From positions 48,248,788 to 48,312,787 of the forward strand of contig NC_054534.1 of NCBI RefSeq assembly GCF_017654505.1: a stretch of 64,000 nt of DNA, written 5' to 3'. The notes beneath the pieces were generated by a model. It was not told where the DNA came from. It did no database searches and saw only the letters and a list, made by a program, of their open reading frames with translations. Positions 34,822 to 46,892 of the stretch are shown piece after piece. Both the position numbers and the translations under genes were made by a program. The first letter of the stretch is position 1, and each line of letters begins with the position of its first letter. This DNA comes from Polyodon spathula (Eukaryota > Chordata > Actinopteri > Acipenseriformes > Polyodontidae).

Positions 34822-35077
34822 TTATGTGACTTATAAAGACAATTGGTTGCACCAGAGCTTATTTAGGTGTGTCACAGCAAAGGGGGTGAATACTTATGCA
34901 ATCAATTATTTTCTGTTTTATATTTGTAATTAATTTAGAACAATTTGTAGATTTTATTTTTCACTCTGACATTGGACTTTTTTTGTGTTGATCAGTGGCA
35001 AAAACTCCTCATTAAATCCATTTTGATTCCATGTTGTAACACAATAAAATGTGAATACTTTGAGCCACTGTATATAC
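34822..35077. mobile_element. Tc1/mariner-type element, right half
   Basis: Runs through gggggtgaatacttatgcaa near 34886 and attttttttcactctgacattgg-type sequence to ttgagccactgtatata near 35075, the usual 3' end of fish Tc1-type elements. Likely partner of 27474-27728. Confidence 0.5.
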
Positions 35078-36192
35078 AGTAAAACTCTGATACAACGTAC
35101 CACCTTGGGACCGTAAAATTAGTATGTTATAGCCTAGGTATATAATAACCAGGTACTGTATTGTACCTGCACAAAACCCCCAAATTTAAAAAAGTACTGT
35201 AAAAACTAGTACTAATTGATTAATGTACATATACAATGCATGTACAGCAGTATAAGTGTTTATTGCAGTAGAAACAAACAATTACTGCATGTAACTACAG
35301 TACTATACTGTATTTTTTACATTCTGTATTTTTGTATGTACAGTATCAAATATGGTCAGCTAAATAAAATTAAAAAAAATAATGTACAGTACTTTAAATG
35401 AAATTATAATGTACCTGTACTGAATACTGTACTGTAATTAGTACAGTATTGTTAATTTACACATCACAGTATACTTGCATAAAACTACAGTGGCTTGGTA
35501 CTGGATGTTTTGTAAATGCATTTTGCAAAACTTACTGTACCACACACACTTCTGCAAATCTGACAAACTTCTGCAAAACCGTTGTGAACGAGCACTAAAC
35601 AGTACAATGCATTGCACTCGTACTGTAAAATAATTAAAAAAACGATACAGTAATAAATTACTGTATAGAAACAACAAAACACAAGACAATATACTAAATA
35701 CATGTATACAGTAATAAACACAATACAGTACACTTTACCTTACAAACTGCAATTTGTACTTTATTTGTTTAGGAAATCTTTCATAGACGTCAGCTGCTGC
35801 GACTGCTGCTTTTTAAACTTTAGCTCTTCAGTTTAACTACTGAGTCCATGAACTGATCTCTGCTTGGTTGGCTCATCACAAAACAGTTAATAACATCAAG
35901 TGCTTGTGTGTACTAATGGTACTAATACATCGCCTTATTGTTTAAACCACTTGAGAAGCATGTCTTCTAATTCAGCGTACATCGAAGTACGCAACCGTTT
36001 ACAGACAGATGCACATACTGAAGAATCAATCACTGACTGGATTTTCTCCTGACTTTTCCATATCGTATTCACGGTGCTTTTGGACAACCCCAGTTCACTA
36101 CATAATTGTGCCTGCTTTCGTCCCTTTTTGATTTCAATGATAATGTAGAGTTTACCCTTGAGCGAGATAGACACTCGTTTAGCACTCGCCAT
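35078..36192 (-). mobile_element. Tigger/pogo-like copy 3
   Basis: Left end cagtaaaactctgatac at 35078. Near-identical to 23648-25411 without the solo LTR. It includes the coding relic at 35935-36192. The catalytic DDE part is absent, so this is an internally deleted family. Confidence 0.6.
35935..36192 (-). pseudogene. Tigger/pogo-like transposase N-terminal DNA-binding domain
   Basis: From an ATG at 36192 the frame reads MASAKRVSISLKGKLYIII and then LCSELGLSKSTVNTIWKS, a Psq/CENP-B N-terminal helix-turn-helix. It continues through KRLRTSMYAELEDMLLKWFKQ (quoted in parts: KRLRTSMYAELED, LLKWFKQ), the start of the CENP-B second domain, and then stops. In autonomous elements a DDE endonuclease of about 300 residues follows; it is missing here. 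The frame is open 34 codons further upstream, but that part is not conserved. Confidence 0.7.
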
Positions 36193-36589
36193 GTTAATAC
36201 AGTACAGGCCAGCTCTTCGAAAGGTTTGCTCACCGCGCAGAGGGGTATGCGCGTCACAAATGGCCGTTGTGCCGAAATTGTGCCAAGTTGCCATATTCTA
36301 AACGTCCTTTTGCGCGTCACAATCCATTCTGCACTGTGCAGAAATAAAATGTATGCATCGCGCAATATGGGGGGAGTGGCCGACAATATGCGTGATCCTG
36401 GTATATTCGAAGGTATGCGCCAAGCACAAAACCAGGTTTGTGACGTGCAGAATAAGGATTGTAAAAGGACTGCGTTAACTCAGCGCACACTACCATTCCA
36501 GCTCTGACTACAAACAGGCAACAATGGGAAACGTGGGTAGCATGCAGCGTCTGTCGACGTGTGGATGTGAATGATGCAAGGCACGCCCA

Positions 36590-36870
36590 GCAACAGCAAC
36601 CCCGACATAGCGAAGATAAGCTGAAAGGGTGTACCGGCCTCGGCACACATATGAGGAGCTCAGCAATGAGCAAATCGTGTTCAGGTATCGTCTCGACTCA
36701 TCTATGCCACATGCTGCATGATGACCTGACCAGAACAAACTTGCGCATTCATGCCTTGTCTGAGCAATTGGTAGTGTCTGTCTGTATGTGTATCCTGGCT
36801 ACCGGGACAGCAGTGTCCCGCCACCTCCACCGCTTCATAACCACGTTGCTGCGACGTGCTGAGGAACATA
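36590..36870 (+). pseudogene. PIF/Harbinger transposase N-terminal fragment
   Basis: Frames in this stretch show TYEELSNEQIVFRYRLD (near 36645) and, one frame over, LRIHALSEQLVVSVCMCILATG (quoted in parts: LRIHALSEQLVV, CILATG) then VSRHLHRFITTLL, the standard start of HARBI1-like DDE transposases. The catalytic part is not present. Frameshifts near 36700. Confidence 0.6.
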
Positions 36871-37052
36871 TTAAATTCTCCAGTACCAGAACAAACAGTG
36901 AGGAGATAATGTTCCATGCCATGTAAACAGGGTATTCTGAATGAATCCGTCCGTATTCTGGATACCCACTTAGTATTAGGATACTATCATAAGAACATAA
37001 GAAAGTTTACAAACGAGAGGAGGCCATTCGGCCCATCTTGCTCGTTTGGTTG

Positions 37053-38608
37053 TTAGTAGCTTATTGATCCCAAAATCTCATCAAGCAGCTTCTTGAAGGA
37101 TCCCAGGGTGTCAGCTTCAACAACATTACTGGGGAGTTGATTCCAGACCCTCACGATTCTCTTTGTAAAAAAGTGCCTCCTATTTTCTGTTCTGAATGTC
37201 CCTTTGTCTAATCTCCATTTGTGACCCCTGGTCCTTGTTTCTTTTTTCAGGCTGAAAAAGTCCCTTGGGTCGACACTGTCAATACCTTTTAGAATTTTGA
37301 ATGCTTGAATTAGGTCGCCACGTAGTCTTCTTTGTTCAAGACTGAACAGATTCAATTCTTCTAGCCTGTCTGCATATGACATGCCTTTTAAACCCGGAAT
37401 AATTCTGGTCGCTCTTCTTTGCACTCTTTCTAGAGCAGCAATATCTTTTTTATAGCGAGGTGACCAGAACTGCACACAATATTCAAGATGAGGTCTTACT
37501 AGTGCATTGTACAGTTTTAACATTACTTCCCTTGATTTTAAATTCAACACTTTTCACAATGTATCCGAGCATCTTGTTAGCCTTTTTTATAGCTTCCCCA
37601 CATTGTCTAGATGAACACATTTCTGAGTCAACAAAAACTCCCAGGTCTTTTTCATAGATTCCTTCTCCAATTCCAGTATCTCCCATATGATATTTATAAT
37701 GTACATTTTTATTTCCTGCGTGCAGTACCTTACACTTTTCTCTATTAAATGTCATTTGCCATGTGTCTGCCCAGTTCTGAATCTTGTCTAGATCATTTTG
37801 AATGACCTTTGCTGCTACAACAGTGTTTGCCACTCCTCCTACTTTTGTGTCGTCTGCAAATTTAACAAGTTTGCTTACTATACCAGAATCTAAATCATTA
37901 ATGTAGATTAGGAATAGCAGAGGACCTAATACTGATCCCTGTGGTACACCGCTGGTTACCACACTCCATTCTGAGGTTTTTCCTCTAATCAGTACTTTCT
38001 GTTTTCTACATGTTAACCACTCCCTAATCCATGTACATGTGTTTCCTTGAATTCCAACTGCGTTCAGTTTGAGAATTAATCTTTTGTGCGGGACTTTGTC
38101 AAAAGCTTTCTGGAAATCTAAATAAACCATGTCATATGCTTTGCAATTATCCATTATCGATGTTGCATCCTCAAAAAAAATCAAGCAAGTTAGTTAGACA
38201 CGATCTCCCTTTCCTAAAACCATGTTGACTGTCTCCCAGGACCCTGTTACCATATAGGTAATTTTCCATTTTGGATCTTATTATAGTTTCCATAAGTTTG
38301 CATATAATAGAAGTCAGGCTTACTGGTCTGTAGTTACCTGGTTCAGTTTTGTTTCCCTTTTTGTGGATCGGTATTACGTTTGCAATTTTCCAGTCTGTCG
38401 GTACCACCCCTGTGTCAAGAGACTGCTGCATGATCTTGGTTAGCGGTTTGTAAATTACTTCTTTCATTTCTTTGAGTACTACTGGGAGGATCTCATCCGG
38501 CCCAGGGGATTTGTTTATTTTAAGAGCTCCTAGTCCCTTTAACACTTCTGCCTCAGTTATGCTAAAGTTATTTAAAACTGGATAGGAACTGGATGACATG
38601 TGGGGCAT
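37053..38608 (-). pseudogene. LINE reverse transcriptase (CR1-like)
   Basis: Frame 38608-38171 has GNYRPVSLTSIICKLMETII and HGFRKGRSCLTNL. Frame 38184-37483 has [33 protein letters not shown] and [10 protein letters not shown], where ADD is the catalytic box. Frame 37550-37053 ends with LRGDLIQAFKILKG and the C-terminal region. Two frameshifts (near 38175 and 37540) break an otherwise well preserved enzyme. Confidence 0.88.
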
Positions 38609-38664
38609 GTTGTCAGTATCTTCCTTTGTAAAAACTTGTGAAAAGTAATCATTTAATATATTTG

Positions 38665-39600
38665 CTATTTTTTTTTTTCTTCATCTACGATTTTGCCATT
38701 TGTATCTCTTAAACATTTAATCTCCTCTTTGAATGTTCTCTTGCTGTTGTAATATTGGAAAAACATTTTGGAATTGGTTTTAGCTCCCTTAGCAATGTTC
38801 ATTTCTATTTCTCTCTTGGCCTTTCTAACTTCCTTTTTGACTTGCGTTTGCAGTTCCGTGTACTCTTTCTGCGTACTTTCTTTTTGGTCCTTTTTTAATG
38901 CTCTGTAAAGTGCCTTTTTTCGCTGAATATTTTTTTTAATTGATCTATTAAACCATTTTGGCAATTTAGTTTTACATTTAGATTTGTCTACTTTAGGGAT
39001 GTAATTGTTTTGCGCCTCTAGTACTACATTTTTGAAGAACAACCATCCTTCTTCTGTGGGTGTTTTCTCTATTTTACTCCAATCTACTTCTGTTAGTCTC
39101 TGTTTCATACCTTCATAGTTTGCTTTTCTAAAATTGTAAACCTTAGCTTTAGTCTTTACTTTTGGGGTTTTAAAAAACACTTCAAATGAGACCATGTTGT
39201 GGTCTGAGTTTGCCAGTGGTTCTCTGACCTCTGTTTTAGTTATTCTGTCTTCATTATTTGAAAAGACTAAATCAAGGCATGCCTCCCCTCTAGTCGGTGC
39301 CTTGACAAATTGTGTTAGGAAGCAGTCATTTGTCATTTCCACCATTTCTATTTCATCCTTCGCGCTACCCACCGGGGCGGTTTCCCATTTTATTTGGGGG
39401 AAGTTGAAATCCCCCATTAGTATGGCTTCTCCTTTGCTACACACATTTCTAATGTCATTGTATAACAGATTATTTTGCTCACCGTCTGAATCTGGCGGTC
39501 TATAGCATGCTCCTATTATTATGCCCTTTGAATTTTTGTCCTTTATTCTGACCCATATTGATTCGGCTTTATTTTCTTTGTCCAGGTTTATGACACCCGA
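38665..39600 (-). pseudogene. LINE endonuclease domain (CR1-like)
   Basis: The frame runs from upstream of 39444 with ACYRPPDSDGEQNNL and then AILMGDFNFPQIKW, the conserved GDFN box, and SDHNMVSFEV, the SDH box. Both are catalytic in AP-type endonucleases. The N-terminal beta strands are missing because of 5' truncation. A lysine-rich connector follows to 38665. Confidence 0.85.
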
Positions 39601-39639
39601 CCATCATTGTATTTCTGAAATTTGTCATCAGGGAGTAGA

Positions 39640-40185
39640 TCTCACATGGTTTCAGTCACAATAAGTCATGACATTCTATGTACTAGATGTAACTACTGCT
39701 TATCAAACCGACAGGTGTTGCATGTTTACCCTCTACATGTACCTGCTGGTACAGATTCCATGTGTTTGGAAGAACTCATTTATAGAAATGACAAATGGGC
39801 TAACGATTCTTGGTAGAAAATGTAGGCAATGCAAAACTTCTCCAATCATGAAACATCAACTTATTCAGTCAGCAGGAAGAATGATTGCAGTCCAAACCAG
39901 ACAGGACCCTTACAAAGCGACACAATGCCAAATTTACTGCTGTGCAGAAGAGCAAAATTACTGTGGATAACAGAAATGACCAGTTATCCTCCATTATCAT
40001 ACACAAAGGACAGGGTGTTACTTCAGGACACTATGTGTCTCTTCTTGCTGTGGGTGCTACTCTAAAATGGGTGCATGCTAATGATGCACTCGTTGAAATC
40101 AAACCATGGCTGACATGGACATGGCCTTTTATCAAGAGATCGAGTGCAAGAGATCGAGTGCCTTACATTGGCCTAACTTCATAGC
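39640..40185 (+). pseudogene. USP-like (peptidase C19) domain relic
   Basis: Several frames together show a ubiquitin-specific protease pattern: a CTRC pair near 39680 and a KCRQC pair near 39820, as in the USP zinc ribbon, then IIIHKGQGVTSGHYVSLL near 39990-40040 with the catalytic GHY histidine and WVHANDALVE near 40066-40095 with the catalytic-aspartate region. The cysteine box is not seen and lies beyond the LINE boundary at 39605 if it existed. It could be a processed USP pseudogene or a transposon-borne peptidase. Tentative. Confidence 0.45.
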
Positions 40186-40199
40186 ACCTCTATAACAAG

Positions 40200-41035
40200 G
40201 AGAATTGTGTTTTTCAGCATTAACATGTTTTGGTATACTACCCTTTAGCACTGACATGCATATATACCTTTTTAACCATTCATAACATTGTAGTTTTGTA
40301 CCTACGTAAATATCAATACATCAATACCTACGAAAAGACATATTGTTTTCACCACTCATGGCTGTACATTTGCAACTAAAACAATACAATGTTTACACTT
40401 TCAATATTGTCCAAAAGTCCCTTCTACCATTATTTTACTTTCAAATCTTTTCTCATTTCACTTATATTACTCTACTTATTACACTCTCTTGTCTGTCTGC
40501 CTCTTTACTGTACACATTCTCAAATAGCTTTCCCTTGCTTTATTCATTATTTGATCAAGTAAAAAAAAACATCTGAAGTTGGTTTATATCTATAACAAAA
40601 AATACATTGTTTAAAAATGTTTTTATCAGTTGAGCAAAAGCATTGTCAATGTAAAAAAAAAAAAGTTAGAAAACATAAGAGCCGTTTAAAGGGGTGATAT
40701 CAAACACAAAAGTCCAAGTAAGGAGATGCAATTGGATGGCAGAGCCAGGAGGAGTTAGTGTCACGCAGGATGGCTGGGCCCCAAATTTTCATGTTATGAA
40801 TAATGACGTAATACTAATATGCATACTGAGGAAACTCACCCCCCCCCCCCCCTGTTTGTTCTGTCAGAAATCGCATTATTCGCGACTGTGCTCAACATTT
40901 TGACCGTCGGACTCTTTACCACACAAAACCCAGGCAAGCAGCACAAAATTCATAACGTTAGGACAAGTCACTACCACACATAAGAAAAGCTCTCAGTCAA
41001 TTTGCTTACAAAGTAATCTAAAATTTAAAAGCACC
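40200..41035. other. Unclassified AT-rich sequence
   Basis: No gene recognised. A short poly-C run lies at 40840-40851. Confidence 0.5.
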
Positions 41036-41762
41036 TGTAGCAGGGGGAGATCAGTGCTGACTCTGCTGGCGTGTTCACAACCTTCAGGAAGAGGGCGGCC
41101 GTCGTCCAACAACCGCCTGTGAGTCATGGCAGTGACACAGAGAGGTGGGAAAGTGGGTTTGTGGACTTTCCCCTTCTTTGAATGGCTGAGAGGCAAGTCT
41201 TGGGAGATTGTTAGCCCTATAAAATAATGCTCTGCTGTTTCCTCAGGTCTGCCCTTTAAACGCACCGAGAGTGTGGAAGCGCTGGTCGAGGACTCGGAAC
41301 CAGTTGGGAGAAACTGAAACTGAGTGTGTCAAAGCGAGACAGTGAGAGCGGGGAACCCTTGGGCTGACCCCGGAGTATTGTAATGGAGCAGGCTAGTTAG
41401 CCGGCAGTGTGGGACAGTGATCCGGGTCGCATGGGTAGTGTCGACTGGGATATAGCTGTCAAGTGCAGCACCTTTTCTTTGTAGTTTTTGTTACTGTTTT
41501 ATTTTCCCTGTTTCTTTATGCCTTCTCTTTTGAATTATTGTTTCGAAGCACCTGCAAGGGCGCCGGTATTGTGTACCATCGCTTGGTATGCCCGTGGTTC
41601 TGGTTATCATCGTTGGTAAATCAGACCATGGACCCACAGCGCCATCTGCGGGATAAAAGAAAAAATAGCACCCTGAAATAAAACTGGGCACCTGTGCGGT
41701 GTTTCCAAATCCACCTGTCTGTCTCCTGTGTTTGTCAGTGAATTACCCACCACCCTTCCACA
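41036..41762 (+). mobile_element. Gypsy (Gmr1-like) solo LTR
   Basis: Starts TGTAGCAGGGGGAGATC and ends CACCCTTCCACA, matching LTRs at 54805-55539 and 58874-61129. No internal region follows. The 5-bp flanks do not match (gcacc and gcctt), so it may have formed by unequal exchange. Confidence 0.8.
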
Positions 41763-42200
41763 GCCTTTTTTTGATCGCTTCGCTCCACTTTATTGCTCCA
41801 CTTTATCGCTCCACTTGAAATGTTCTTTGTATGACCTGACGTGACTGAGACACACACACTGAGGCACACACATAATTTGCTGCTGTTGTTTTTCTTCGAC
41901 AAACTGGACATATCCACTAAATCAGCCTGTCATTGATCATCAATATGTGACCCAGGACAGCGAAATCATCACTTGGTCAAAAATTCAACAGCCTTTTTTG
42001 ATCGCTTCGACTCCACTTTATTGCTCCACTTATCGCTCCTTGAAATGTTCTTTGTAGACCTGACGGGACTGGACACACACACTGAGGCACACACTAATGC
42101 TGCTGTTGTTTTCTTCGGACAAACTGGCCCATATCCAATAAATCAGCCTGTCAGATCCTCAATATGTGACAGGACAGCGAAATCATATGGGCAAAAATTT
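41763..42200. repeat. Imperfect tandem duplication of about 215 bp
   Basis: Block 41763-41984 (gcctttttttgatcgcttcg ... aatatgtgacccaggacag) repeats at 41990-42200. Differences are mostly single-base or short indels. The copies each end with an aatatgtgac...gacagcgaaatca motif that recurs inverted at 52049-52073. Confidence 0.75.
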
Positions 42201-42502
42201 CAAAAACTGTTTTATTGTGGCAATGGATTGGACATACAATAAGCTTTAAAATAATACCAAACTTATTAATATATCTCAAATGGTGCCCGAGATATGACAT
42301 TTTGAAATCAGCAAAGTCAGAAGACGCCATTTTGAGAAAATTAAGTTGAAACATGGGACACCTACTTTCCAGCTATTTCCTTAGCAACCATTATGTTAGA
42401 ATTCTGACACATACACCAAATGTTCACCAATAACTCCTCATACCTTTCTACAAAATATGACAAAAATTATGATACAAATATTTTTTTTTCATTTATTGAA
42501 AC

Positions 42503-43138
42503 TATTCTGCCCTCGCAAAAGAGTCCACTTCTTAAGCTTAACAGACAGATAAACTCTTTCCAGTAACTGTAGTACTGAATGATGCTTAATTGCCACCAGT
42601 TTGTAGGTACAGTGTAGGAACTGAGTAAAACTGAAATAAAATAAAGAAAACAAACCATAAGTATGGGTATGCTGAATACTATGCTTAATTCTCACTAGTA
42701 GCACAGCATGTATTTTTAGGTATGGTATAATATTATCATAAACTCAGAAACATGCTGCCGTATGCAAAATAATTCCCCAAACACATCAAGATCAATTACA
42801 TAGAACAGATATCTCCGACCATGCAACTATCAAGAAAATACGTAAATCTATCACAAACGATCATCCATATAAAATATCATCATGAATTGAAAGGTGAGTA
42901 TGTATGTTATTATTGATTTTACTTACACACAATGTTTCTACAAATAATTGCAAGAAGGATGGAGTTCGGTGATATCTGCAGCTCCACAGAGCGACTTTCA
43001 CCGTTGCTAAAAAGGATTCTTCTTTACAGGAAATAGGAACTTAAGCAAACAACAGACCTTATCAGTAAACAGCGCCATCTAGTGGCCAAATGGAATTGAC
43101 TTAAAAAATGGACTCAAACCAACTAAGGGGCCAGAACA
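42503..43138 (-). repeat. BEL/Pao 3' LTR
   Basis: 636 bp, colinear with the 5' LTR over its whole length with scattered substitutions and small indels (for example, one LTR reads acagaaacatgctg near 42743 and the other lacks these bases). Confidence 0.88.
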
Positions 43139-43205
43139 CTCCCCGTCTGGTATCTGTAAAGATGCCAACATTAACACTAGAACTTAAAGTTACTTACCAG
43201 TCTCT

Positions 43206-44578
43206 GGAGAGAAGAGTAACAAAACTGAACCAGGTAACTACAGACCAGTAAGCCTGACTTCTATTATATGCAAACTTATGGAAACTATAATAAGATCCAA
43301 AATGGAAAATTACCTTTATGGTAACAGGGTCCTGGGAGACAGTCAACATGGTTTTAGGAAAGGGAGATCTTGTCTAACTAACTTGCTTGATTTTTTTGAG
43401 GATGCAACATCGATAATGGATAATTGCAAAGCATATGACATTTTACTTAGATTTCCAGAAAGCTTTTGACAAAGTCCTGCACAAAAGATTAATTCTCAAA
43501 CTGAACGCAGTTGGGATTCAAGGAAACACATGTACATGGATTAGGGAGTGGTTAACATGTAGAAAACAGAAAGTACTGATTAGAGGAAAAAACCTCAGAA
43601 TGGAGTGTGGTAACCAGTGGTGTACCAGAGGGATCAGTATTAGGTCCTCTGCTATTCCTAATCTACATTAATGATTTAGATTCTGGTATAGTAAGCAAAC
43701 TTGTTAAATTTGCAGACGACACAAAAGTAGGAGGAGTGGCAAACACTTTGCAGCAGCAAAGGTCATTCAAAATGATCTAGACAAGATTCAGAACTGGGCA
43801 GACACATGGCAAATGACATTTAATAGAGAAAAGTGTAAGGTACTGCACGCAGGAAATAAAAATGTACATTATAAACATCATATGGGAGATACTGAAATTG
43901 GAGAAGGAATCTATGAAAAAGACCTAGGAGTTTTTGTTGACTCAGAAATGTGTTCATCTAGACAATGTGGGGAAGCTATAAAAAAGGCTAACAAGATGCT
44001 CGGATACATTGTGAAAAGTGTTGAATTTAAATCAAGGGAAGTAATGTTAAAACTGTACAATGCACTAGTAAGACCTCATCTTGAATATTGTGTGCAGTTC
44101 TGGTCACCTCGCTATAAAAAAGATATTGCTGCTCTAGAAAGAGTGCAAAGAAGAGCGACCAGAATTATTCCGGGCTTAAAAGGCATGTCATATGCAGACA
44201 GGCTAAAAGAATTGAATCTGTTCAGTCTTGAACAAAGAAGACTACGTGGCGACCTAATTCAAGCATTCAAAATTCTAAAAGGTATTGACAGTGTCAACCT
44301 AAGGGACTTTTTCAGCCTGAAAAAAGAAACAAGGACCAGGGGTCACAAATGAAGATTAGACAAAGGGGCATTCAGAACAGAAAATAGGAAGCACTTTTTT
44401 ACACAGAGAATTGTGAGGGTCTGGAATCAACTCCCCAGTAATACTGTTGAAGCTGACACCCTGGGATCCTTCAAGAAGCTGCTTGATGAGATTTTGGGAT
44501 CAATAAGCTACTAACAACCAAACGAGCAAGATGGGCTGAATGGCCTCCTCTTGTTTGTAAACTTTCTTATGTTCTTAT
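43206..44578 (+). mobile_element. CR1-like LINE fragment inside the BEL/Pao element
   Basis: Begins in reverse transcriptase at the NKTEPGNYRPVSLTS block and runs to the CR1-like 3' end. Frames 43278-43469 (HGFRKGRSCLTNL), 43435-43671 (LDFQKAFDKVLH) and 43813-44352 (C-terminal part) are separated by frameshifts. A TGA after RGHK at 44350 breaks the last domain. It interrupts the BEL integrase tail at 44567. Confidence 0.85.
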
Positions 44579-45406
44579 GAGTAGGACAGTCTTTGAAACT
44601 GGATGCAGAAAGGTCTTGCATGACCCCTGTCTTGCTGTCTTGACTTCAACCTTTCTTACTTTCCCATCTCTGCCAGGAAAGGTCTTCACGACGATGCCCA
44701 TGGGCCAGTCATTCCTTTTCACTTGACTGTCTCTCAGCATCACAATATCTCCCTCCTTAAGGTTGGGCTTCTCTTTCTGCCACTTCCTACGGCTCTGCAG
44801 GGTAGAAAGATACTCCTTTCTCCAGCGGTGCCAGAAGGTGTTGGCAAGGCTTTGAACTTGCCTCCACTGCTGGCTGAAGATGTCTTTCTCATTGAATTCA
44901 CCTTGGGGAGGAGGAACTACAGCAACCTTTTGGGTGAGGAGTGTCGCTGGCGTCAAGATGAGGGGGGAGTCTGAATCTGTGGACACAGGAACCAATGGAC
45001 GAGCATTCACGATGGCTGAGACTTCCGCCATGAAAGTAGTCAGGACTTCTTGAGTAAGCCTGGATGGACCCACCTTCAGCAGCATGGAATCCAGGATGTG
45101 CCTCATAATGCCAATCATTCTCTCCCAGCTGCCTCCCATACGAGATGAGTGTGGTGGGTTGGAGACCCAAGTACACCCTTTGTCACTCAGGTACTCTTGG
45201 ACCTCCTTGTCACTCTGAATGGCCTCCATCTTCAGCTCTCTGCAGGCCCCGATAAAGTTTGTACCACAGTCGGACCTGATTTGTTTGGCTGGTCCTCTGA
45301 TGGAAAGTAACCGTCGCAGAGCATTTATGAAACTTGAGGAATCCATCGACTCAATGACTTCAATGTGTATGGCCCTGGTGCTCATACATGTGAACAGCAT
45401 GAGCAC
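44567..45406 (-). pseudogene. BEL/Pao integrase
   Basis: Catalytic core with IRSDCGTNFIGA (active-site aspartate) and MGGSWERMIGIMRHIL (active-site glutamate in SWER), followed by the DUF5641-type C-terminal domain with LKEGDIVMLRDSQVKRNDWP. The start is set by the first available ATG; the zinc-binding region upstream (45420-45570) is broken. The C-terminus is cut by the LINE insertion, which adds a short false tail. Confidence 0.85.
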
Positions 45407-45767
45407 AACCCTCAGTTAAGTGGCGCCCTTGATGGTGGACCTGCTCGTGGTGGTGACGGATGAGTAGAGTTCCGATGTGGCTCCGTCCAAGGAGGATGAG
45501 AGGGTTGATTTCATCTTTACCTAGGCTTGCTTGGGACAGGCGTCCTCCAATCCTCAGTAGGCCTGAATCATCAATTTAGGGGCACAGACTGAAGAGTGGG
45601 CTCTGCTTAGGAATGGCTTTACCTTCTCTGATGCATTCCAATTATGATATTCTTGGCTTGATCCAGGTCTTCGGTGGAGCAAGTTTTTTTGCAGATGTGC
45701 CATCCTTTGCAGCTGCTGCCTAGCTTGAAGGAGTGAGCAACATGCACAAGCCTTGCTGTTGCATGTG

Positions 45768-46888
45768 TCAGTGCTTGCCAGCTTGAGAAGCGCTGGGTTC
45801 TAACTTGTTGCTGGAGACATTGGTGGCGTGACAAGCAACTTGGGGGCGGATCTCGTAGTCAGATCCGGGATCAACTAAGTCGAAAGGTGTGTGAAGGGTT
45901 TCTGGCTCTGCTGACCTGAACAAGAAAGCTGGTCCAGTCAACCATGTGCTATGAGTCAGGCTGCCTGCTGGGACTGATCTTGAGGCATGATCAGCAGGGT
46001 TCTGGTCAGTAGGGACGTGCTTCCACTGCTGTGGGCTGGTAGATCTCCTGATACGTTGCACCCTGTTATTCACATATATGTAGAAACGTCTGGCGTCGTT
46101 GTGAATGTAACCAAGGACCACTTTACTATCAGAGTAGAATGTGACAACATCGAGTTGGATGTCAATCTCATCGACGATTGCTTCTGCTATTTCCACAGCT
46201 AGAACAGCAGCACACAACTTGAGTCTTGGAACGGTGATCTCAGGATGTGGAGCGAGCTTAGCCTTACCAAAGATGAAGCCAACATCTATGTTCCCACTGG
46301 CATCAGTTGTCTTCAGGTAAGCTACTGCTGCGATGGCGTTCGTGGATGCATCACAGAAGACGCACGTCTCTTTCTTGTGTGCTTGGCTGAGAGAGGTGGA
46401 GGTGTATGTGCGAGAGATCTTGACCTGCTCAAGATCCTTCAGTGAGTCTCTCCACAGCTTCCATTCCTTGAGGTTCTCGTCTAGGAGAGGGGCATCCCAG
46501 TCACAAGCCTCCATGGTGAGCCCTCTGAGTAGAGACCTTCCTCGAATGCTTACCGGGGCGGCAAATCCAAGCGGGTCAAACAGGCTGTTGATCGTCGACA
46601 AGACTTCACGTCTAGTGTATGGTTTCTCTGCTGAAGACACCTGAAATGTGAAGACGTCCTCTGCGATGTCCCAGCTCACCCGAGACTTCTCTGCATGGGA
46701 GGGAAGTCGACACTCGGATCCAGGTCCTTCAGCCCCTTAGCTAGGTCGTCTGGAGGAAAGGCTCTCATGACCTCTGCCTTGTTAGAGGCGATCTTGTGCA
46801 GGCGTAAGTTGGAGAGGGCCAAAATCTCTTGTGTTCTGAAGAAGAGTGATGGCTTCCTTCTCTGTGGGGAGGGATACGAGACCGTCAT
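45768..46888 (-). pseudogene. BEL/Pao reverse transcriptase end and RNase H
   Basis: Frame 46888-46676 holds the end of the palm (ILALSNLRLHKIASN ... PPDDLAKGLKDLD). Frame 46679-45768 follows with TRREVLSTINSLFDPLGFAAP, the connection domain, then RNase H with YSDSKVVLGYIHNDARRFY and WKHVPTDQNPADHASR. A frameshift near 46680 separates the two. Confidence 0.82.
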
Positions 46889-46892
46889 CGAC

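Larger units (their letters stand above)
36990..39605 (-). mobile_element. CR1-like LINE, 5'-truncated
   Basis: Minus-strand non-LTR retrotransposon with an apurinic endonuclease followed by reverse transcriptase. The 3' end (36990-37010) is made of CATAAGAA octamer repeats, as CR1/L2-clade LINEs end in short tandem repeats and not poly(A). The same 3' end occurs at 44578, 49745 and 58942, showing an active family in the past. The 5' end is cut within the endonuclease domain. Confidence 0.85.
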
